From Candidatus Corynebacterium gallistercoris (GTDB taxonomy: Bacteria > Actinomycetota > Actinomycetes > Mycobacteriales > Mycobacteriaceae), in contig DXFZ01000108.1 of the NCBI GenBank assembly GCA_019114175.1, forward strand, positions 1-39,020: 39,020 nt of DNA, in the 5' to 3' direction. The notes beneath the pieces were generated by a model. That model did not search any database. It was not told the origin of the DNA and saw only the letters and a program-made list of their open reading frames with translations. This document shows, one piece after another, positions 17,143 to 24,014 of this stretch. The position numbers were made by a program, and so were the translations under genes. Each line of letters starts with the position of its first letter. Within the stretch, counting starts at the first letter, position 1.

Positions 17143-18597
17143 CTAGCGCACGTCGATGAACTTCGTCAGGATCCACTTTCGGATGACGAACATCAGCACG
17201 GCCAACGTTGCGGTCACGCCGAACATGACGAGGAAGTAGACGCGCTCTGCGCCGGCATCGTCCGGGTTGTAGAACCCGGCCAGCGTGCCGGAGAGGGCGG
17301 TCCCCAAGCTCAAGGAGAGCATCCAGAGGGCGAACATCCGGGTGGGGAATGCGTGCGGAGCCAGGCGGGTCGCCATGGAATTACCCACCGGGCTCACCAT
17401 GAGCTCACCCATGGTGAACAGGAACAGGATCAGCACGATCACAAGGAACGGCGTGGAGTTCGCTCCGCCACCGGCGAAGGGGATGAACAGCAGCATGGCC
17501 GTGCCAATGATGCCCAGGCCCATGGCAAACTTCGCGCCGTAGCTCGGCTGCTTGTCGCCCAACTTGGTCCAGATGGCACCGAACACGGCGGCAAAGAGGA
17601 TGATGAACAGCGGATTGATGGACTGCACCACACCCGGCGGTAGCTCGATGCCGAACATCGTGCGGTCTAAGCGCTCGTCCGAGTACACCGCAAGCACGGT
17701 GAACTGCTGCTGGAACAGGGACCAGAAGGCCACAGAGGCGGCGAACATGGGGATGAAGCCCAGCAGGCGGGAACGCTCGTCCGCCGTGACAAGATCAGAG
17801 CGGTACATCTGGAACCAGATGACAACCGCGATGGCCAGAGCCACGAACGCTGCAATGTTGGACAGGTTGGATACGTGCAGGATGCCGGTGGCGAAGAGCG
17901 CCACAATCGCCACCACTGCAGCAATCGTCCCCAGGAGTACCGGGAGGTACTTGCTCTTCGGCAGCGGGTTGGCGATCTCGTGACCGGCATCCTGGATGGT
18001 CTGCTTACGCATGAGGGTGTACTGGACCAGGCCGATGGCCATCATGACGGCCGCGGCACCAAAGCCCCAGTGGAAGCCTTTCCAGCCCCACAAGGCGTTG
18101 GTGATCAGCGGGCCCACCAAGGCGCCGATGTTTACACCCATGTAGTAGATGGAGAAGCCACCGTCACGCCGCGGGTCATCGCGATCGTAGAGATCTCCCA
18201 GCACCACCTGCGAGGTGGTCTTCAGCGCGCCGGAGCCCACGGCGATACACACCAGGCCTACCGTCACGCCAGCAAAGCCCGGCATGACAGCGAGGCTGAT
18301 GTGGCCAATCATCACCAGGATCGCAGAGTAGTACAGAGTCCGCTCCGCGGACAGGATGCGGTCTGCGACCCAGGCGCCAGCGACGCTGGTGAGGTACACC
18401 AGGCCACCATAGGCGCCAACGATGGACAGCGCGGTGCCCTTGTCCATGCCGAGGCCACCGTCTGCCACGGAGTAGTAGAGGTAGTAGGAAAGCAGCGCCT
18501 GCAGGCCATAGAAGCTGAACCGTTCCCACATTTCAACACCCGAGAGGTTTGCTAGACCCCACGGGTGCCCAAAGAAAGTGCGTGTATCTGATGACAT
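17143..18597 (-). CDS. POT/PTR2-family proton-dependent oligopeptide transporter
   Basis: A 484-aa inner-membrane symporter that imports di- and tripeptides with protons. It carries the ExxERFxxY-type motif EMWERFSFYGLQ (near residue 22), GAWVADRILS, and the PTR2 signature FSIYYMGVNIGALVGPLI. About 12–14 hydrophobic segments are apparent, including GSGALKTTSQVVLGDLYD and the C-terminal LFTMGELMVSPVGNSMA. Length fits DtpT-like proteins. ATG at 18597 shares a 92-bp divergent promoter with the IclR gene, and a near-perfect copy of the IclR palindrome arm lies at 18604–18612, so coregulation is plausible. Confidence 0.95.
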   Translation of the reverse strand: MSSDTRTFFGHPWGLANLSGVEMWERFSFYGLQALLSYYLYYSVADGGLGMDKGTALSIVGAYGGLVYLTSVAGAWVADRILSAERTLYYSAILVMIGHISLAVMPGFAGVTVGLVCIAVGSGALKTTSQVVLGDLYDRDDPRRDGGFSIYYMGVNIGALVGPLITNALWGWKGFHWGFGAAAVMMAIGLVQYTLMRKQTIQDAGHEIANPLPKSKYLPVLLGTIAAVVAIVALFATGILHVSNLSNIAAFVALAIAVVIWFQMYRSDLVTADERSRLLGFIPMFAASVAFWSLFQQQFTVLAVYSDERLDRTMFGIELPPGVVQSINPLFIILFAAVFGAIWTKLGDKQPSYGAKFAMGLGIIGTAMLLFIPFAGGGANSTPFLVIVLILFLFTMGELMVSPVGNSMATRLAPHAFPTRMFALWMLSLSLGTALSGTLAGFYNPDDAGAERVYFLVMFGVTATLAVLMFVIRKWILTKFIDVR

Positions 18598-18603
18598 AGG
18601 TTC

Positions 18604-18612
18604 ATTCCATCA
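18604..18612 (-). promoter_or_regulatory. Candidate LtbR half-site before the POT transporter gene
   Basis: Plus-strand ATTCCATCA matches 8 of 9 bases of the palindrome arm ATTCCATCT. It lies 7–15 nt upstream of the transporter ATG. No convincing second arm is seen. Confidence 0.4.
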
Positions 18613-18665
18613 CACTCATTACCCCATCCCCTAAGCCATCCCCATAAAATACGCGTCAATCCACC

Positions 18666-18688
18666 AGATGGAATGTATAATTCCATCT
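18666..18688 (+). promoter_or_regulatory. Perfect palindromic operator over the IclR-gene -10 box
   Basis: AGATGGAAT, 5 nt, ATTCCATCT: a perfect 9-bp inverted repeat. The consensus -10 box TATAAT (18676–18681) lies inside it, followed by 8 nt and the ATG at 18690, so a bound regulator would block RNA polymerase at the start of a leaderless mRNA. This arrangement is typical of an autorepressor. Confidence 0.78.
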
Positions 18689-18689
18689 T

Positions 18690-19412
18690 ATGGGACACAT
18701 TCCGGACGTACCCGCCACGAGCGGCATTCAGGTACTCGACCGAGCAGTGTATATCTTATCGGTCATTGCCTCACAGCCCCGCAACCTCACTGAGCTCTGC
18801 GAGGCTACCGGTCTGCCACGCGCGACAGCGCACCGTATCGCCGTCGCACTAGAAAAACACCGCCTCATAGAACGGACCCCTACCGGCCAATGGGCCACCG
18901 GCCCCGCGCTGATCGACATGGCGCCCTCCACCAACTCGCGCATCGAGGAAGCCGCCGCGATGGTCCTCCCCGAACTCATGCAATCGACGGGCGAATCCGT
19001 GCAGGTCTACCGCCTGTCCGGCCTCGAGCGGGTCTGCATCGCCAATGCTGAGCCACCCAGCGGACTGCGGGACACGGTGCCCGTGGGCCACAGGATGACG
19101 CTCGCCGCCGGATCGGCCGCCAAGATCCTCGTGGCCTTCAGCTCCCCCGCCCTACGCGAGCAAGTGCTGCCCACCGCTGCCTATACGCGCCACGACCTCG
19201 ACGAGATCCGCGCAGCAGGAATCTCCGAATCGATCGCGGAGCGGGACCCGGCGCTGGGTTCGGCGTCCGTGCCCGTGTTCGATGCGTCCGGACAGCTCAC
19301 CGCAGCGTTATCCATTTCCGGGCCGGTGGACCGCATGGGTCATTCCCCCGCGGCCCGCTTCGGGTCCGCCCTCAAGGCCTGCGCGCGGCAGCTGGAAAGC
19401 TACCTCGCCTAA
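18690..19412 (+). CDS. ltbR: IclR-family transcriptional regulator, LtbR-like
   Basis: A 240-aa regulator with an N-terminal winged helix (about 13–75: GIQVLDRAVYILSVIA … LPRATAHRIAVALEKHRLIERT) and a C-terminal IclR effector domain. The sequence style, and the leuCD association nearby, match Corynebacterium LtbR, which is known to repress leuB, leuCD and trp genes in C. glutamicum. There, ltbR sits immediately divergent from leuCD; here a peptidase and a peptide transporter separate them. The 23-bp palindrome overlapping its -10 box suggests autoregulation. The stop codon lies inside a 12-bp tandem repeat. The assignment to LtbR rather than another IclR protein is inference. Confidence 0.85.
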   Translation: MGHIPDVPATSGIQVLDRAVYILSVIASQPRNLTELCEATGLPRATAHRIAVALEKHRLIERTPTGQWATGPALIDMAPSTNSRIEEAAAMVLPELMQSTGESVQVYRLSGLERVCIANAEPPSGLRDTVPVGHRMTLAAGSAAKILVAFSSPALREQVLPTAAYTRHDLDEIRAAGISESIAERDPALGSASVPVFDASGQLTAALSISGPVDRMGHSPAARFGSALKACARQLESYLA

Positions 19413-19436
19413 GACCTCGCCTAAGACCCCGCCTAG
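19404..19436. repeat. 12-bp tandem repeat at convergent gene ends
   Basis: CTCGCCTAAGAC twice (19404–19415, 19416–19427), then a partial third copy CCCGCCTAG (19428–19436). It begins in the last codons of the IclR gene, supplies its TAA stop, and runs into the stop codon of the opposite-strand rclA-like pseudogene. Confidence 0.85.
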
Positions 19437-20658
19437 CCGAGCAGCGCGTTGAACACCTCAGAGGAGCTGGGGTGAGTGTAGATACCAGACCCCACGGCAG
19501 AGGCAGGAACGTCATTGGCCATCGCCAGGGCCACCGTGTTGATCAGCTCCTGGGAATCCACGCAGTACAGCGTGGCACCCACGATGCGGTCCTCATCGGC
19601 ATCCACTAGGAACTTTGCCATGCCCTGCGGCTCGCCCACGATCTTCGGCCGCGGCATGATGGGGATCTCCGCGATCTTCTTCGCCTTCACCTCAAGCGTG
19701 TGACCCTTGGCCTCCACGTCCTTGCGGGCCTCATCCTCGCCCAGCCCAATCTGCGCCAGCGGCGGCGTGAGGAAAGTGGTCACGGGGAAGATGCGCCCCT
19801 CCGTGGTGCGGGAGCCATCACCCCAGCGGTCGGAGAGCACCACGCGGTGATCGTCAAAGGAGATGTACGTGAACTGCGGACCGCCGTTGACATCACCCAC
19901 GGCGTAGACACCCTCAGCGCTGGTGCGCAGGTGCTCGTCCACGCTGATCGCCCCGCGGTCATCCACCTCAATCCCGGAGACGATCGTGATCCCCTGCGCC
20001 TCCAAATCCTCCTTGACCATCGCCGCCACATCGCGGTCCGCCACCCCGAAGAACTCCTCCGCGCGGTCCAGAACGGTGACCTCAGCACCAAACTGGGCGA
20101 ACATGGTGGCGAACTCCAGGCCAATCGGCCCGCCGCCCACAACAATCATGGACTCTGGGCGTTCATCGAGCTTCTGAGCGGCCGTGGAATCCAGCACGCT
20201 ATCCCCATCGGCGCCCTCGACCGGCGGGATCACGGGCACCGCACCGGTGTTGATGATGACGGTCTTCGCGTTAAGAGTCATGGCCTCCGGACCACCGGTG
20301 ACCTCCACGGTGCGCTCGCCGGTGAAGCGCGCGGCACCATCGATGACCAGCACGCCCTTGCCCGTAGCCAGGTCATGATTCGCGGAGTTCATCTTGGCGG
20401 TGATGCCATCCCGGCGGACCCGTGCGGAGGCAAAGGCCTCATCGGCGCTCGCCTGGTCCGCCTCGTCACCGGAGTGGGCGAAGCGGTGCGCGTCCGTCAG
20501 CAGCGTCTTGGTGGGCACGCAGGCGATGTTGATGCAGGTGCCACCGTACATCGCGGGGCTCTGCTCCACGAACGCCACCTGTCGCCCGCTGCGGCGCGGG
20601 TCATGGCGATGGTCTTGCCGGCCTTGCCGAAGCCGATGACGAGGACATCGAGGTCCAT
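19433..20658 (-). pseudogene. Broken rclA-like flavoprotein disulfide reductase gene
   Basis: Relative of RclA (hypothiocyanous acid reductase) and other class I pyridine-nucleotide disulfide oxidoreductases. The N-terminus starts at ATG 20658 (MDLDVLVIGFGKAGKT, the FAD-binding GxGxxG). The frame then breaks: from 20578 the protein continues in another frame as VEQSPAMYGGTCINIACVPTKTLL with the redox pair CxxxxC. The frames rejoin if the CCC run at 20585–20587 (GGG on the coding strand) gains one base, giving AAAGRQVAFVEQ. A second defect is that the sequence jumps from GITIVSG to IEVDDRGAISVDEHLRT (near 19970–19980), lacking about 45–50 residues, including the family's GRxP loop. The rest is well preserved: QFTYISFDDHRVV, FLTPPLAQIG, and the C-terminal CVDSQELIN and THPSSSE. 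One frameshift could be a sequencing error; the deletion could not. Confidence 0.8.
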
Positions 20659-20754
20659 GGTTGTTGCGGAGTCTTTCACGTCAGAGGTATCCGTGCTGTG
20701 CACAACGCAGGATCCCGCCGCTGTATTCCCACCGCGGTGGTTTAACTGGCTTAG

Positions 20755-21156
20755 CTAATTCTTCGGTCCTAGCTCCGTTTCCAGTACCTCCTGGACGACC
20801 TTCATCGCAGACAATGCCGCGGGCGCACCCGCATACCCGGAGGCATGCAACACGGCCTCGGTGATCTCTTCCCGGGTGAGGCCGTTGGCAAGGCCTCCCT
20901 TGACGTGCCCGCGGAGCTCCTCGGTAGCACGCAGCGCCACGAGCATGCCGATGTTGAGCAGGCTGCGATCACGCCGCGAAAGCTCCTCGCGCGTCCACAG
21001 CGACCCCCACACGGCGGCGGTGATGTGCTCTTGGAGGTCTTCGCCGTCCTTCCCGCGGCCGTTCGCCAGCGCCCGCTCCACGAATTCCTCGCCCATCACC
21101 TCTTTGCGCACCTCGAGGCCCGCCTGGAACAGTTCCTGTTTCGCGTTATCAGTCAT
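20755..21156 (-). CDS. Carboxymuconolactone decarboxylase-family protein (PcaC-like)
   Basis: A 133-aa all-helical protein. MGEEFVERALANG, TAAVWGSLWTREELSRRDRSLLNIGMLVAL and the C-terminal LTREEITEAVLHASGYAGAPAALSA follow the gamma-carboxymuconolactone decarboxylase (PcaC) pattern. There are no cysteines, so it lacks the CxxC of AhpD-type peroxidase partners. No other protocatechuate-pathway gene is nearby, so the substrate is open. The ATG at 21156 is 8 nt after a TAACCT -10-like box (21170–21165) with no SD, so the mRNA is probably leaderless. It may once have been cotranscribed with the broken rclA-like gene just downstream. Confidence 0.85.
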   Translation of the reverse strand: MTDNAKQELFQAGLEVRKEVMGEEFVERALANGRGKDGEDLQEHITAAVWGSLWTREELSRRDRSLLNIGMLVALRATEELRGHVKGGLANGLTREEITEAVLHASGYAGAPAALSAMKVVQEVLETELGPKN

Positions 21157-21381
21157 AGTTCACTAGGTTATCGTCTTTTTTGGGGGCGACGGCACCCCAC
21201 GCTTGAAATAGACAGAGCGGTTCAGTAGGGTGGGTGGCACGATCCAGAAGCCCAACCACATGCTCTTGGCAGGTTGGCTGGCAACCGCGTTTGCGCACAC
21301 GGTGCCTCCAAGAATTGAGATCGGCCATCGCGGCACCCGTCGCGATCGGAAGAACCGCTATACACACAGAAAGGTTTCACC
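21157..21381. other. 225-bp intergenic region
   Basis: Divergent spacer. It holds the -10-like box of the PcaC-like gene, a T-run motif copy (21176–21198), and near the right end a TATACA box (21358) followed by AGAAAGG (SD) for the 137-aa gene. I see no gene in the middle. Confidence 0.6.
21176..21198 (+). repeat. T-run/GGCGACGGC motif, intergenic copy
   Basis: Six T, then GGGGGCGACGGCACCCC. It shares the 13-nt core GGCGACGGCACCC with the leuC–leuD spacer copy. Confidence 0.5.
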
Positions 21382-21795
21382 ATGAGTGATTCCCTCTCCC
21401 CCTTGCAGCTGAAGCTCCTTGAAGAGGTCTTCCCCCTGGAGCCCACCGAACACCGCGAACCGAGAACATCCTTGCTCGGAGGCAATCCCCACCCCTACGC
21501 GCGCTTCAAGATCTATGAGCGCAGTCTTCGCTACCAACGCGAGTCCGCAAGCGCACGCATCGTTCAGCCCGGCCTGCTGCGCATCAGCACACAATCCGGT
21601 GTGGAGTACGTGGAACATGACCAACAGTCCTATGTGGACGCGTTGTTGGGGCTGGTTGCCGTGGAACCCGGTTTCCGAGTCATGTGGGAACGCACGAGCA
21701 AACAGCTCGAGGTGTTCCGGGGCGAGCGTGGCTGCGCGCTGAAGTTGAGCAAAGAGCACCAAAAAGAAGAACCTGATGCGCACCAGATTCAATAG
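21382..21795 (+). CDS. Unrecognised 137-aa protein
   Basis: I do not recognise the family. The product is soluble-looking: no signal peptide or membrane segment, two cysteines at most, a charged C-terminus (KLSKEHQKEEPDAHQIQ). The centre ARFKIYERSLRYQRESASARIVQPGLLRIS and VEYVEHDQQSYVDALLGLVAVEPGFRVMWE look like an alpha/beta fold. Translation is well supported: AGAAAGG (21369–21375) precedes the ATG, with a TATACA -10-like box at 21358. The gene end overlaps the left arm of the terminator for the opposite-strand tRNA-Glu, so the last four codons double as RNA structure on the other strand. Confidence 0.7.
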   Translation: MSDSLSPLQLKLLEEVFPLEPTEHREPRTSLLGGNPHPYARFKIYERSLRYQRESASARIVQPGLLRISTQSGVEYVEHDQQSYVDALLGLVAVEPGFRVMWERTSKQLEVFRGERGCALKLSKEHQKEEPDAHQIQ

Positions 21796-21817
21796 TGAAC
21801 CGTGGTGCACACCAGGT
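21771..21817 (-). terminator. Intrinsic terminator of the distal tRNA-Glu gene
   Basis: Arms 21771–21785 and 21803–21817 form a 15-bp stem with a 17-nt loop. In minus-strand RNA all 15 positions pair, two as G·U; in plus-strand RNA the same positions become A·C mismatches. A U-rich tail (GGTTCTTCTTTTTGG) follows on the minus strand. This strand polarity marks it as the tRNA terminator. Confidence 0.75.
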
Positions 21818-21826
21818 AATTAGCTG

Positions 21827-21899
21827 TACCCCGTACGGGATTTGAACCCGTGTTACCGGCGTGAGAGGCCGGCGTCCTAGGCCGCTAGACGAACGGGGC
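21827..21899 (-). tRNA. tRNA-Glu (CUC), distal copy
   Basis: 73 nt. It folds as a cloverleaf with acceptor GCCCCGT/ACGGGGT, T-arm ACGGGTTCAAATCCCGT and anticodon loop CCUCUCA (anticodon CUC). The 3' CCA is not encoded. The sequence is identical to the copy at 22239–22311. It has its own terminator downstream and a dyad (21907–21932) just upstream. Confidence 0.97.
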
Positions 21900-22196
21900 G
21901 TGCCAGAAGAACAATACACGCAGCTTGTTCTTACGCCTAATCCGCAGGTCATGCGCAGTTTTCGGCGCGCGCCATCACTGGCCTCCGGTTTCCCAGGTAG
22001 AACCCGTATGCAGCGATGCGCACCCATGCTTGTGACCCCGTCCCCCGGGGCCGTATCGGATCTGCTGGCATTCACTACAGACTTATTACTCACTTTTCGC
22101 AGTTTTTGAGCAATAACCCTGCAGTCTTGTGAAGTACACCCGCTACTCTTCTGCGATACAGCTCTACTGCAACACTGCAGTAATCCTCGCATGCAA
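21900..22196. other. Spacer between the two tRNA-Glu genes
   Basis: 297 nt with no convincing gene. Features: an 8-bp inverted repeat AAGAACAA/TTGTTCTT at 21907–21932, 8 nt before the distal tRNA-Glu; a pair of CTGCAGT direct repeats in the 22110–22175 stretch; and a lower GC stretch around 22080–22115. A promoter for the distal tRNA-Glu may lie at the left end (TATTGT/TGTATT-like on the minus strand), but it is weak. Confidence 0.5.
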
Positions 22197-22232
22197 AAAC
22201 TCCCAGCCCCACCGAAGTGGAACTGGGAGTTT
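22197..22232 (-). terminator. Intrinsic terminator after tRNA-Gln–tRNA-Glu
   Basis: Ten-bp stem AAACTCCCAG/CTGGGAGTTT, with an inner CCAC-CGAA-GTGG hairpin, followed on the minus strand by a five-T run (22199–22195). It lies 6 nt downstream of the proximal tRNA-Glu. Confidence 0.88.
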
Positions 22233-22238
22233 GTATTG

Positions 22239-22311
22239 TACCCCGTACGGGATTTGAACCCGTGTTACCGGCGTGAGAGGCCGGCGTCCTAGGCCGCTAG
22301 ACGAACGGGGC
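22239..22311 (-). tRNA. tRNA-Glu (CUC), proximal copy
   Basis: 73 nt, identical to the distal copy. It follows tRNA-Gln by 2 nt on the same strand and is followed by the terminator at 22197–22232, so tRNA-Gln and this tRNA-Glu are one transcript. CCA is not encoded. Confidence 0.97.
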
Positions 22312-22313
22312 GC

Positions 22314-22384
22314 TGGCCTACCAGGACTCGAACCTAGAATGACGGTACCAGAAACCGTAGTGTTGCCAATTACACCATAGGCCA
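22314..22384 (-). tRNA. tRNA-Gln (CUG)
   Basis: 71 nt. Acceptor TGGCCTA/TAGGCCA, T-arm CTAGGTTCGAGTCCTGG-like, anticodon stem ACGGT/ACCGT with anticodon CUG. U1 and A72 at the acceptor end are typical of tRNA-Gln. The 3' CCA is not encoded. It is the first tRNA of the pair downstream of gltX. Confidence 0.96.
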
Positions 22385-22440
22385 TCGTTCGCGCTGCTCG
22401 AGCTACTGTTTCCAGCAGGCTCTCGCTTGCAACGGGGATT

Positions 22441-22470
22441 AATATAACCAGACATCTGAATTACAAGCAA
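22441..22470 (-). promoter_or_regulatory. Promoter of the tRNA-Gln–tRNA-Glu unit
   Basis: Minus strand: TTGCTT (22470–22465), 18-bp spacer, TATATT (22446–22441), about 57 nt before the mature tRNA-Gln. It lies in the 139-nt gap after gltX, so the tRNAs need not depend on gltX transcription. Confidence 0.6.
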
Positions 22471-22523
22471 ATCCCCAGTTCACAACCGCTTTCAAGCAAT
22501 CGGATAACAGCGCCCGGGGCACG

Positions 22524-24014
22524 CTACTCCGCCGCTTGGTACGGCGTCTGGCCGAGCGCAGCCTTCAATCGCGCCACGGTGGAGGCCTTGCCCAACAGTT
22601 CCATGGACTCGAACAGCGGCGGGGAGATCGCCGCACCGGAGATCGCCACGCGCAGCGCACCATAGGCCTTGCGGGGCTTGAGCTCCATCTGCTCAATCAA
22701 GGTCGTCTGCAGCACGGATTCAATCGGCGCGGTCTTAAACTCCGCCTCATCCAGCTCCTCTAGCTTCTGGATAGCCACCTGCAAGACCTCTACAGCGTCC
22801 TCCTTGAGGTTCTTCTTCGCAGCCTTCTCATCCAGCACCAAGTCCTCATCGGCCGTGACCAGGAACTTCAGCAGCCCATCGGCATCGCTCAGCACCTTGA
22901 TGCGGGTCTGCACCAGCTCGGCGGCGAACGCAAACTTCTCTGCCGGGTAGTCCGCCGGGAAAGCTTTGTATTCCTCCAGGTACTCACGCAGCCGCGCGGT
23001 GAAGTCTCCCAGCTCCAGCATGCGGATGTGGTCTGCGTTGATGGCCTCCAACTTCTTCTGGTCGAACCTCGCCGGGTTGGGCTTGACATCGGCCACATCA
23101 AAGTTGTCGATGAGCTGCTGCATCGTGAAGATGTCCTCATCGGCAGACAGGCTCCAGCCCAGCAGGGACAGGTAGTTGAGCATGCCCTCGGGGATGATGC
23201 CGTTATCCCTGTGGTTGAACAGGTTGGATTCCGGGTCGCGCTTGGAGAGCTTCTTGTTCCCCTCACCCATCACGAAGGGCAGGTGGCCGAAGGTCGGCAC
23301 GGCCTCCGCCACGCCAATACGCACCAGCGCCTCGTACAGCGCAATCTGGCGCGGGGTGGAGGGCAGCAGGTCCTCGCCACGCAGCACGTGGGTAATCCCC
23401 ATGAGCGCATCGTCCACCGGATTGACCAGCGTATACAGCGGCTGCCCATTGGAGCGCGCCACCACGAAATCCGGCACCGTGCGCCCGTCCACGCTCATCT
23501 CTCCGCGCACCAAGTCAGTCCACTCGTAGACGCGCTCATCCGGCATCCGCAGCCGCCACACGGGCTCGCGCCCCTCGGCCTCAAACGCGGCGATCTGCTC
23601 GTCGGTCAGTTCCCGGTCGTAGTTGTCGTATCCCAGCTTCGGGTCACGCCCGGCAGCCTTGTGGCGTTCCTCCACCTCCTCGGCGGTGGAGTAAGCCGGG
23701 TACACGTCGCCGGAGGCCTTGAGCTTCTCCAGCACGTCCGCGTAGATGTCCATGCGGCGGGACTGCCGGTAGGGCTCGTGCGGGCCACCAACGTCCACGC
23801 CTTCATCCCAGCCGAGACCCAGCCAGTTCAGCGAGTCAATGATGGCCTGGTAGGACTCCTCTGAGTCTCGCTTGGCGTCCGTATCCTCAATGCGGAAGAT
23901 CAGCTTTCCCCCAGTGTGGCGGGCATAGGCCCAGTTGAACAGTGCGGTGCGCACCATTCCCACGTGGGGGGTGCCGGTGGGCGATGGGCAGAATCGTACG
24001 CGTACTTCACTCAT
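22524..24014 (-). CDS. gltX: Glutamyl-tRNA synthetase
   Basis: Class I aminoacyl-tRNA synthetase, 496 aa. It has the HIGH-type motif in [14 protein letters not shown] (7–20), [14 protein letters not shown], and the KMSKS-type [10 protein letters not shown], followed by an alpha-helical anticodon-binding domain. Actinobacteria generally lack GlnRS, so GltX is expected to charge both tRNA-Glu and tRNA-Gln, with GatCAB amidating the latter; its two tRNA substrates are encoded immediately downstream. The frame extends to 24140, but the ATG at 24014 gives the proper MSEVRVRF N-terminus. The upstream Hyi-type gene ends inside this start (8-nt overlap), implying translational coupling. Confidence 0.97.
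   Translation of the reverse strand: MSEVRVRFCPSPTGTPHVGMVRTALFNWAYARHTGGKLIFRIEDTDAKRDSEESYQAIIDSLNWLGLGWDEGVDVGGPHEPYRQSRRMDIYADVLEKLKASGDVYPAYSTAEEVEERHKAAGRDPKLGYDNYDRELTDEQIAAFEAEGREPVWRLRMPDERVYEWTDLVRGEMSVDGRTVPDFVVARSNGQPLYTLVNPVDDALMGITHVLRGEDLLPSTPRQIALYEALVRIGVAEAVPTFGHLPFVMGEGNKKLSKRDPESNLFNHRDNGIIPEGMLNYLSLLGWSLSADEDIFTMQQLIDNFDVADVKPNPARFDQKKLEAINADHIRMLELGDFTARLREYLEEYKAFPADYPAEKFAFAAELVQTRIKVLSDADGLLKFLVTADEDLVLDEKAAKKNLKEDAVEVLQVAIQKLEELDEAEFKTAPIESVLQTTLIEQMELKPRKAYGALRVAISGAAISPPLFESMELLGKASTVARLKAALGQTPYQAAE

Noticed and set aside
20585..20587. Programmed frameshift in the rclA-like gene
   Set aside because: No slippery heptamer or downstream structure typical of programmed shifting is seen, and the separate internal deletion favours decay; a sequencing error in the short run is also possible.
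21900..22196. Mobile element or attachment site between the identical tRNA-Glu genes
   Set aside because: tRNA repeats often flank integrated elements, but the 297-nt interval holds no gene, and no integrase is in the window.
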